48,470 bases of DNA from an uncultured Microbulbifer sp. (lineage in GTDB: Bacteria; Pseudomonadota; Gammaproteobacteria; Pseudomonadales; Cellvibrionaceae): assembly GCF_947498635.1 (NCBI RefSeq), contig NZ_CANMKV010000032.1, forward strand, positions 1 through 48,470. The letters are read 5' to 3'. Below are positions 24,939 to 32,377 of the stretch, one piece after another; position 1 is the first letter of the stretch, and the number at the start of each line of letters is the position of its first letter. The notes below the pieces were generated by a model. That model saw only the letters and a program-made list of their open reading frames with translations, had not been told where the DNA came from and made no database searches. Both the position numbers and the translations under genes were made by a program.

Positions 24939-26042
24939 CTATTTCGAATTGTTGAAAGAAGCTACATCACTCACCTCAACATTTTGTTGATCAATTTTTT
25001 CTTGCGCAATAGCTTCATCTCCCTCCTCCAATGACACTGTGTTTTGAACCGGCTTAGCTTCAGCTTCAAGCTGTAACTGTGTCAACAGGGCAAAATGATC
25101 AGACCCAAAGCCCGGTAAACGTTCTATCTTAAGGAGCCTAAAATGATGACTGTGAAACAAGTGATCCAATGGCCAGCGCATGAACCAATAGCTGGCATGG
25201 TAAGTGTTGTACATACCTCGCCCAACCCGTGGATCAAGTAACCCACTTATTTTTCGAAATAGCCTTGTACTGTACGACCAAGCAACATCATTTAAATCTC
25301 CTGCGACGATGGTGGGCACATCAGTTTTAGAAACTTTTTTTGCAACCACGAGCAGCTCAGCATCTCGCTCTTCGGAGGTTTCATTTTCAGTCGGGCTTGG
25401 TGGGGCGGGATGTAAAAAGTGGGCATTGATCGTATGACCACTCGGGGTGTGAATCAGCGTGTGCATTGAAGGCACATCATCTTCGACTAAGAACTGTATT
25501 TGACTCTTCGATAAGGGGAACCTGGCATAAACATGCATTCCGTATAGATTATCGAGTGGACATTTCATGGTATGGGGGTAGTCTAACTCTAAAACATCCA
25601 GCTGAGACTGCCACCAATTATCCGACTCTAATGTAACAAATATATCTGGTTGATGCCGTTTTATTAGATCAACAAGCCCTTTAGCATTTTTATTTGGCGT
25701 CAATACATTTGCCGTTAGAATACTAACCGTATCATAAGGCTTTGTAAGCCCCCCGGACCGTTTAGCACGCTGAACCTCAACCGGAAAAAGTGGTGTATAC
25801 GGAGCTATCCACCATAGTTGATAGCCTAAACAACTGAGCGCAACTAAAATCAGCCCCCATGCAATAGGACTGCTCAAGTCCAAAAAGATACATTGAGCAA
25901 CCAAAAGAAGACTAATGAGCAATGAAAACTGTACCCGCGGAAAATCGAAACCACGTATATACCAAGCCTCAACTTTACAAATTGGAGTCAAGGTAAATAT
26001 GGCCATTACAGCCGTAAAGATTGAAATCAATATCAATGTCAC
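24939..26042 (-). CDS. membrane-anchored endonuclease/exonuclease/phosphatase family protein
   Basis: A 367-residue protein. The N-terminus has three hydrophobic segments (LILISIFTAVMAIFTL, FSLLISLLLVAQCIFL, WGLILVALSCLGYQLWW), followed by an EEP domain facing the periplasm: SILTANVLTPNKNAKGLVDL, PDIFVTLESDNWW, HFLHPAPPSP, VPTIVAGDLNDVAW, RWPLDHLFHS and GFGSDHFALL. The catalytic Asn, Glu, Asp-x-Asn, Asp-His and Ser-Asp-His residues are all present, so the hydrolase should be active, probably on a phosphodiester or phospholipid-like substrate. The start is GTG at 26042 (weak ribosome site) or ATG at 26006. It resembles YafD-type proteins in layout. Confidence 0.82.
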   Translation of the reverse strand: MTLILISIFTAVMAIFTLTPICKVEAWYIRGFDFPRVQFSLLISLLLVAQCIFLDLSSPIAWGLILVALSCLGYQLWWIAPYTPLFPVEVQRAKRSGGLTKPYDTVSILTANVLTPNKNAKGLVDLIKRHQPDIFVTLESDNWWQSQLDVLELDYPHTMKCPLDNLYGMHVYARFPLSKSQIQFLVEDDVPSMHTLIHTPSGHTINAHFLHPAPPSPTENETSEERDAELLVVAKKVSKTDVPTIVAGDLNDVAWSYSTRLFRKISGLLDPRVGRGMYNTYHASYWFMRWPLDHLFHSHHFRLLKIERLPGFGSDHFALLTQLQLEAEAKPVQNTVSLEEGDEAIAQEKIDQQNVEVSDVASFNNSK

Positions 26043-26675
26043 AAAAAACTCAACTTGTCTTGTAAACGCTAACCTTTATCAGGATTTTGCAGCTGAAAAT
26101 CTATAAAGCAAACCCTAAACATTCTCTAAGTCGACAGCTTGGGTTTATCACGAATATCTGCCACACGCACTTTATTTTTCCCCTACGTAGCTTGTATCGA
26201 CTTCAAGGTTCATAGAGTTTTTCCTTACCGGCGACCAATCCACCTAACATATCTATCCGTCGCTCTACAACAGATAATCTCACACTTTGATAACCGACAC
26301 ATGATTATTTTAAAAACTGATAGCGCCCCTATACAGATTGCTTCAAGCTTGACCCGCATTAGCAAGTAACCTATCAAGAACAGCCTCACTTATCACAAAG
26401 AAGGTTAACTACGATCATAAAGCACACACAATAGACTGTCCAAAGGAAATACCAGCAACTCAAAACCATGAGTAAAGGCCCAATAAAATTGATACGCTTA
26501 ATCTTTCCTGAATTTATATTTATTTTATATTGATACTGAAATAACCCATTGCGACTGGAAAATCTATAAATATCTTAATATGAAGGTGGGAGCCGCGAAA
26601 GCTGAGAAACACTACCTGAAACACAAAACCTATACCCAGGTGGGCTAGGAGGATATTCCAGTAAACATTAAAAGC
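26043..26675. other. AT-rich non-coding stretch
   Basis: More than 600 bases with no supportable gene. A 76-codon open frame at 26139-26369 has no ribosome site or recognisable content. No repeats, tRNA or hairpin terminators were noticed. Confidence 0.4.
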
Positions 26676-26691
26676 CTATTCGAACTCACAA

Positions 26692-26966
26692 TTAAGCTCC
26701 ATTTGAGAACTTGCCGATTCCCTTAAGGAAGGAATTATAAGGCTTAATTGATGCCTCACGCAGGGAGTCAAAGATCCTTCCAGCAGGAAATTGAACAGCC
26801 CGTCGCCGTTAAGCCCTACTGCGTCTTTCTTTACACCAAGAGCAATAGGAAACCGCTGCGAGCCCAAAAAGAAGCATTAAAATATACAACAATGCTGCCC
26901 GCTAAGGCGAGGACAAACTGTACAAACCCCCAGATTACCAGGCATTTTGTTTTCCGGATAAATCCC
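26692..26966 (-). pseudogene. possible decayed membrane-protein gene
   Basis: On the minus strand, one frame from about 26966 to 26831 reads a convincing hydrophobic passage (CLVIWGFVQFVLALAGSIVV, then YFNASFWARSGFLLLLV) without a start codon. A second frame from ~26810 to the stop at 26692 reads RRAVQFPAGRIFDSLREASI, then KPYNSFLKGIGKFS. They lie in different frames with stops between. This looks like a short membrane-protein gene broken by indels, but chance is not excluded. Confidence 0.3.
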
Positions 26967-27185
26967 TACAGAACATGTTCCCCCATGAATATCGACCCAC
27001 ACCACGATTAAAATTTCGATATCGTATTTTTATGGAAACCTATCGGGTTAATTACACAGAAGCTTACCCACATCGCCCTACTTGAGATCGTTAGCCACTA
27101 CCCTATTTAACGTAAGGGATCAAACCACTATTCCCTTCCCCATTGGCAGCTTATCTTTACATGGATACTTAGAGGCGTATTTTGA

Positions 27186-27412
27186 ATGTTGATTTATTTA
27201 ACACAAAAAATCGCGGGAAAAATACAGCTTTATCCAGACAAATTAGCAAGCCTCACTGAAAAAACCTACGCTATCATTCAAACGGGAAGTTGCTCTTTAC
27301 CAGCTGGGATAAATGAGACTGAGCAATTCAGTGGCCCGAAAATGAAAAATGGCTCTGCGCGCAAGCTGTAGAAGGGATCGGTTCAAAAATCAGCAGACAA
27401 ACTGATGATTTC
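27186..27412 (+). pseudogene. possible coding remnant
   Basis: A frame from ATG 27186 reads MLIYLTQKIAGKIQLYPDKL then ASLTEKTYAIIQTGSCSL up to about residue 47. From ~27325 a different frame reads AIQWPENEKWLCAQAVEGIG followed by SKISRQTDDF and a stop at 27412-27414. Together they look like one small frameshifted gene. No family recognised; low confidence. Confidence 0.25.
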
Positions 27413-27418
27413 TGAACC
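27380..27418 (-). terminator. hairpin downstream of the DUF2489 gene
   Basis: GGTTCA-A-AAATCA pairs with TGATTT-C-TGAACC (12 bp with one internal mismatch) around a 13-base loop, 14 bases after the stop of the minus-strand DUF2489 gene. No U-tract follows on either strand. Confidence 0.45.
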
Positions 27419-27431
27419 ATGCACTACGCCC

Positions 27432-27896
27432 TCAGAACGAACGACCTAGAATGCGTTTGGCCGCATCCATTGCAAAATCTTTATAGTCTACTTCTACTTT
27501 CGCCATCTCCAGCTCAAACTGAAATTGCTCTTTGCGCGGTAGTGCTTTCCAGCCCTTCAGGATTGGGATATGGCTGGTTTTTTCTGCGATGGTATAGAAA
27601 GCGACAAATTCTTCACGCACACTATCTTCCACTTGAAGTGAATCCAGGAGCACGCGAATACGAATGGAAGCTTCAGTAAGCCCTACCCCATCATCCAGTA
27701 GGGAACGCGCAATAATCTGAATGCTATCGTTCACTCTTTGACGCTGTTCTTGTGCGGCCTGCTCCAATTCAGCCAGTTGCTCAGCCTGTTTTTTTTGAGC
27801 GACTGCAAGCTTGCGCAAGTAGTAACCGGCAAGAGTGGCGAGGAAGAAAATTATTAATGCTGCAATAACTAACACAAAAACTGGAAAAACAGTCAT
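27432..27896 (-). CDS. DUF2489 family membrane-anchored protein
   Basis: A 154-residue protein with one N-terminal transmembrane helix (VFVLVIAALIIFFLATLAGY), a coiled-coil linker (KKQAEQLAELEQAAQEQRQR) and a helical domain containing SIQIIARSLLDDGVGLTEAS and HIPILKGWKALPRKEQFQFE, the pattern of DUF2489 proteins. Role unknown. Its ATG overlaps the stop of the decayed AEC transporter (ATGA), so its translation may once have been coupled to that gene. Confidence 0.7.
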   Translation of the reverse strand: MTVFPVFVLVIAALIIFFLATLAGYYLRKLAVAQKKQAEQLAELEQAAQEQRQRVNDSIQIIARSLLDDGVGLTEASIRIRVLLDSLQVEDSVREEFVAFYTIAEKTSHIPILKGWKALPRKEQFQFELEMAKVEVDYKDFAMDAAKRILGRSF

Positions 27897-28824
27897 TCAA
27901 ATAACACCTTAAAGATCGTCAATACAAAACTAGCAGTAATGATAGAAAGCAATGTACTTAGTCCAATTATATTTGCTGCCATACGGCTGTTTCCACCCAT
28001 ACCTTCTGCTGTCACAAAGCAAACTGAAGAGCTGGGAACTGCTGCCATCAATACCAACACACCCAATTTTTGTTGCTCAAGACGAAACAGCCAACCTAGT
28101 ATTAGCATCGCCATAGGCACCAGTAATAACTTGATCGCAGTTGCTCCAAATGTTGCTAATGAGCTATCACGAAGCAATTTAAAATCAAAACTAGCGCCAA
28201 TACACAGCAAAGCCAGTGGTAACGTAATTGATCCCACCTCAGTTCCCGCTTGCAAGAGGCCTTGAGGAAGTTGCACATTTAATTCTCGCAACAAAAGTGC
28301 TAACAAAACTGAAAAAATCAGGGGGTTTTTCCCAACCTCTTTGAGTAACACTTTTCAGCTGAAATTTCTATCTTCACTAAAATAAGCAAGTAGAACTACT
28401 GCAACTGCATTGTAAACAATACTGACAAAAGCAACTAAGAGTTCTCCTTGCGCTAAGCCACTCAAGCCATAAGCACTTTCCACCCATGCCAATCCAACAA
28501 TTGCCATATTACCTCGAAAGGCGGTATGAATAAACGTGCTTCGATCATTCTGCCTTACATGAAATGCAAGAAGATAGGCCATTGGGATTGTCATAAAAGT
28601 ACCGAGAACCCCTGCAGTTAAAAATAAAAACTCTTCCTTCAGGCCAGCATCTGACATGTAAATATTAAAAAATAATAGGGCTGGCAATGTTATGTTAAAG
28701 ACAAACCTGGATAATTTATCAACAAATTGTTTTTCTAGCGCTCTGAAACGAGCAAAAAATATCCCGCAGCCATGGTAAGGAAAATTGGACTAATTACTGA
28801 AAACGAAAATTCCAGCTCCTCCAT
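27893..28824 (-). pseudogene. inactivated AEC-family (auxin efflux carrier-type) transporter
   Basis: A second, broken copy of the transporter encoded just upstream at 28907-29836. From ATG 28824 it reads MEELEFSFSVISPIFLTMAA, then GYF. A frameshift in a T run near 28755-28765 is needed to continue into RALEKQFVDKLSRFVFNITL, PALLFFNIYMSDAG and the next ~100 residues. An in-frame TGA at 28355-28357 (NFS-stop-KVLLKEVGKNPL) replaces the tryptophan of the intact copy (KFGWRILFWELVKNPL); downstream sequence to 27893 stays open and well conserved (LCIGASFDFKLL, MGGNSRMAANIIGLSTLL). A frameshift plus a nonsense change mark a recently inactivated tandem duplicate. Confidence 0.8.
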
Positions 28825-28906
28825 ATTAGTCCTCTCTATTCACAAACCACCCCTCACAACACCCCTTATCTTAAACTTTGATATATTTAGACTGAGTCCT
28901 TCGCAC

Positions 28907-29836
28907 TCACAAATATACCTTAAGCAATGCCAGTCCGATGCTGGCAGTAACAACAGAGAGTAATGTGCTGAGCCCAACGATATTCGCAGTAAGCTGGCTG
29001 TTTCCACCCATGGCGTGGGCCATAACGAAAGCCGAAATAGCACAGGGGGAACCCGCCATCAGCATCAGGTAACCCAAATATTCGGGACTCATACCCAATA
29101 CCAAACCAATCAGTAAACAGACCATCGGGGCCACTACCAACTTAAGTAACGAAGCGACCAGCGCTGTTGGGGAGCTGCGCATGAGTGTTCGCATCTTCAT
29201 GCTGGCACCGACACAGATAAGACCCAAAGGCAGGCTCACGGAGGCCAAATACTGAATTGTATCGTGGAGTACTTCCGGTAGCCTGATCGCCAACATGCGG
29301 CACACAATAGCTGCGAATACACCGAGGATAAGAGGATTCTTGACCAGCTCCCAAAACAATATCCGCCAGCCAAATTTCGTCTCTTTATTGTAAAGCACGA
29401 AAAGAACGACGGCGATCACGTTGAACTGAATCGTAAGCGCAGCCACTAACGCAGCCGAGTTAGAGACACCGGCATCGCCATAGGCTTTTTGAATCCACGC
29501 GAGGCCGACAATAGCCACATTCCCACGAAAAGCGCCCTGTATAAAGGCGCTGCGATCCATAGGCATAATCGGTCGAGCCAACAGCCAGGCAAGCGGGAGC
29601 ATCAAGAAAGTGCCAAGAACTCCCGCGGTAAGCAGAGGTATCTCTTTAGAGGGGCTGGCATCTGAGGAATAAATATTGATGAAAAGCAGTGCCGGCAAGG
29701 TGATATGAAAAACCAACTTGGAGGCATCATCGATAAAGCTGGTTCGCACAATCCCCTTTAGCTTCAGCAGGTACCCACCAATAATCATCAGGAAGATGGG
29801 CCCGGTGACCGAGAGTGCAAATGCAAGGTTTTCCAT
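28907..29836 (-). CDS. AEC family transporter (auxin efflux carrier/malonate carrier-type)
   Basis: A 309-residue inner-membrane carrier with about ten hydrophobic segments in two halves. Typical features: the start MENLAFALSVTGPIFLMIIG, the LPALLFINIYSSDA segment, FRGNVAIVGLAWIQKAYGDA in TM4, and in the second half LPLGLICVGASMKMRTL and AHAMGGNSQLTANIVGLSTL. AEC carriers export or import small organic anions; the substrate here is unknown. It begins six bases after the rmuC stop and is probably co-transcribed with rmuC. A decayed paralogue lies 83 bases downstream. Confidence 0.85.
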   Translation of the reverse strand: MENLAFALSVTGPIFLMIIGGYLLKLKGIVRTSFIDDASKLVFHITLPALLFINIYSSDASPSKEIPLLTAGVLGTFLMLPLAWLLARPIMPMDRSAFIQGAFRGNVAIVGLAWIQKAYGDAGVSNSAALVAALTIQFNVIAVVLFVLYNKETKFGWRILFWELVKNPLILGVFAAIVCRMLAIRLPEVLHDTIQYLASVSLPLGLICVGASMKMRTLMRSSPTALVASLLKLVVAPMVCLLIGLVLGMSPEYLGYLMLMAGSPCAISAFVMAHAMGGNSQLTANIVGLSTLLSVVTASIGLALLKVYL

Positions 29837-29842
29837 GGGCGA

Positions 29843-31240
29843 TTAATCTTCCGTAGTTGCCACCTCGGTCTGTGGCAAAGTGTTCACTTCCGGGGTGTTG
29901 GCCCGCTCCCTAAGATCGGAGGCAATCTGCTTGCGGGTTTTTGCACCAAGCTTCCGCAGGCTGTCAATGCGCTTCACCGCGTTGCCGCGACCAGTGGCCA
30001 AACGTTTGTAGGTCTGCTGGTAGGCTTCCTCAGCCTGGCGCAAGCGCCCGCCTAAATCGTCCAGCGACTCCAGCACCATAGCAAACTGGTCGTGCAGCTT
30101 ACCGGCTTCGTCGGCGATTTTTTCCGCATTCTTGTTCTGCTTCTCATAGCGCCAGATATTCTCGACCGTGCGTAGAGTGGCCATCAGGCTGGTGGGACTT
30201 ACCAATACGATTTGTTTTTCATAAGCGAAGCGGAACAGATCTGGGTCGGCCTGCATGGCAAGCATATACGCAGCCTCGATCGGCACAAAAATAAAGACAA
30301 AGTCGAGAGTACGCACACCCTCAAGCTGCTCGTAGGCCTTTTTATTGAGGCCAGTAATATGAGCACGCAAGGAGTTTACATGTTGTTTCAGGGCCTGGGC
30401 ACGTGCTTCATCGGTTTCCGCCGAGCTATAGCGCTCGTAATCCACCAGAGAGACCTTGGAGTCGATAATCAGGTCTTTATTTTCCGGCAGGCGCACAATC
30501 ACATCCGGCTGGCGCCTGCGGCCGTCACTGGTGAGGGTTACCTGGGTTTCGTATTCACGGCCCTTCTGTAAACCGGATTCTTCCAGCAAACGCTCCAGCA
30601 CCACTTCGCCCCAGTTACCCTGGATCTTGCGGTCTCCCTTCAGGGCCGAAGTCAGGTTTAGGGCCTCATCGCTGATACGTTGGGTCTGCTCGCGCAGGGC
30701 CTTAATCTGCCCAAGCAAGCTGTTGCGCTCGGCGTTTTCGCGGTCATAAACATGCTCCACCCGCTTGCGGAAGTCTCCCAGCTGGCGCTCCAGCGGGTCG
30801 AGACTCTTGCGTAAACTATCTTCACTGCGGCGCGCGAAGACTTGCTGCTTCTCTTCGAAAATGCGGTTGGCCAGGTTCTCAAACTGCTCGCCCATGGCGG
30901 CGCGCATCTGCTCCACTAACTGGCGTTGCTCCGCCAGTGCCTGCTCTCCCTTCTCCACCAGCACCTGGCTGCGGGTGAGCTGTTGCAGCTTGCCGGTCAG
31001 CTCGCCGCGCAAAGCTTCGACCTCGCCATTTAGTTGCACTTCCCGTTCACGGCTGTTGTCCAGGCGTGCCTGGGTCACCTGTTGAGCCGCAATCGCATCC
31101 TGATGGGCCGCTTGCACTTGAAGTAATGCCCGGCGACCACCGGAACGACCCAGCCAAAAGGCAAAGCCCAGTAAAACGAATAAGGCGATAGCCGCCAACA
31201 CCGCATGATCGGTATTGAGTTGCAGCGGGAACGCTGGCAT
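29843..31240 (-). CDS. rmuC: DNA recombination protein RmuC
   Basis: A 465-residue protein: N-terminal membrane anchor (HAVLAAIALFVLLGFAFWLG), a long coiled coil (~45-190, including VLVEKGEQALAEQRQLVEQM and SLDPLERQLGDFRKRVEHVY), then the RmuC nuclease-like domain with NWGEVVLERLLEESGLQKGR, RQPDVIVRLPENKDLIIDSK, FVFIFVPIEAAYML and VSPTSLMATLRTVENIWRYE. The DxK in LIIDSKVSL matches a PD-(D/E)XK-type active site. RmuC limits inversions at short inverted repeats. The frame is open to 31309; ATG 31240 is preferred because GGGAG lies upstream and the anchor follows directly. Divergent from murI. Confidence 0.9.
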   Translation of the reverse strand: MPAFPLQLNTDHAVLAAIALFVLLGFAFWLGRSGGRRALLQVQAAHQDAIAAQQVTQARLDNSREREVQLNGEVEALRGELTGKLQQLTRSQVLVEKGEQALAEQRQLVEQMRAAMGEQFENLANRIFEEKQQVFARRSEDSLRKSLDPLERQLGDFRKRVEHVYDRENAERNSLLGQIKALREQTQRISDEALNLTSALKGDRKIQGNWGEVVLERLLEESGLQKGREYETQVTLTSDGRRRQPDVIVRLPENKDLIIDSKVSLVDYERYSSAETDEARAQALKQHVNSLRAHITGLNKKAYEQLEGVRTLDFVFIFVPIEAAYMLAMQADPDLFRFAYEKQIVLVSPTSLMATLRTVENIWRYEKQNKNAEKIADEAGKLHDQFAMVLESLDDLGGRLRQAEEAYQQTYKRLATGRGNAVKRIDSLRKLGAKTRKQIASDLRERANTPEVNTLPQTEVATTED

Positions 31241-31479
31241 AGAAGGTACTCCCAGACCCGGAATAGAGGTATATGAAGCAGGATTTCTCCTGGGAACATG
31301 TGTCCGCAATCGACATGCCCGAAGTTCCCCCCAGGCGAGGCGGCCATTCTAACAGCTTGACCGGGGAATGTACTGTCGTCCCCGGCCCACCCAGTCGTAG
31401 GACCCGGCGCAAGCGTAACTTATCGCGAAATTTGAGGTATTCTTGCAGAATTACTCTCGATGTTGGTATCTCCGAACTT

Positions 31480-32316
31480 ATGCATGCAGACAGCGCCTCT
31501 CCCGATTACACGCCCGCAAGCGCCTTGATCTTTGATTCCGGCGTGGGCGCAATCAGTATTGCGCGGGAAATTCGCCGTATGCTGCCGGGCCTCACTCTGC
31601 ACTTCGGGGTGGATAATGGCTATTACCCCTACGGCAATAAAACGGAGGCGCAGCTGCGCCCACGGATCGTGGCGCAGGCCCAAAGTATGCTGGCCCAGTG
31701 CGGAGCAGATATTCTCGTTGTGGGCTGCAATACCGCCAGCACCCTGGCCCTGCCCCAACTGCGAAAGAATCTGACAAATCCTGTGGTGGGTGTGGTGCCC
31801 GCCGTCAAGCCTGCCGCCGCCGCCAGTCGGTCCCGCACTATTGCCTTGATCGCCACCGAGGGCACCGTAAATCGTCGCTATACCCGCGAGTTGATAGAGC
31901 AGTTTGCCAATGGTAACCGGGTAATCAATGTACCCGCCCCAGAGCTGGTGCATCTGGCTGAGGCCAAACTGCGCGGCAACCTAATTAACTCCAGCGACCT
32001 GGAGCCTGTATTACACCGCATCTTCCACACAGCCGGGGGCGACCAAGTGGATATTGCCGTGCTGGCCTGCACGCATTTTCCTTTACTGCGTGAAGAATTA
32101 CAGCAATTCTCACCCCGCCCAATACAGTGGCTGGATTCTGGCGAGGCTATCGCCCGCCGTGTAGCTTGGTGGCTCGACGAACTCGGCCTGCCCCTATCCA
32201 GCCAGCCGAACTGTAGCCAACTGATAACCAGTGCCAGCGATCATTGTGGCAATATTGCCGCGGCTTTTCGCGAGTTCATCCCCAGAAACGCCTCCGCAAA
32301 AATGTCGTCAAGTTGA
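31480..32316 (+). CDS. murI: glutamate racemase MurI
   Basis: A 278-residue cofactor-independent racemase producing D-glutamate for peptidoglycan. It has the family pair of catalytic cysteines, VVGCNTAST (about C83) and LACTHFPLL (about C197), the substrate loop IFDSGVGAISI (D19, S20) and GVDNGYYPYGNKTE. The open frame extends back to 31273, but the extra residues are basic and atypical, and ATG 31480 fits the family start. A short spacer (62 bases) separates it from the AddB-like gene. Confidence 0.93.
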   Translation: MHADSASPDYTPASALIFDSGVGAISIAREIRRMLPGLTLHFGVDNGYYPYGNKTEAQLRPRIVAQAQSMLAQCGADILVVGCNTASTLALPQLRKNLTNPVVGVVPAVKPAAAASRSRTIALIATEGTVNRRYTRELIEQFANGNRVINVPAPELVHLAEAKLRGNLINSSDLEPVLHRIFHTAGGDQVDIAVLACTHFPLLREELQQFSPRPIQWLDSGEAIARRVAWWLDELGLPLSSQPNCSQLITSASDHCGNIAAAFREFIPRNASAKMSSS

Positions 32317-32377
32317 CAGCAGCACGACAAACCGCGACCGTTCCCCGAATATCAAGCCCTAACCGGTACCCGAATTC

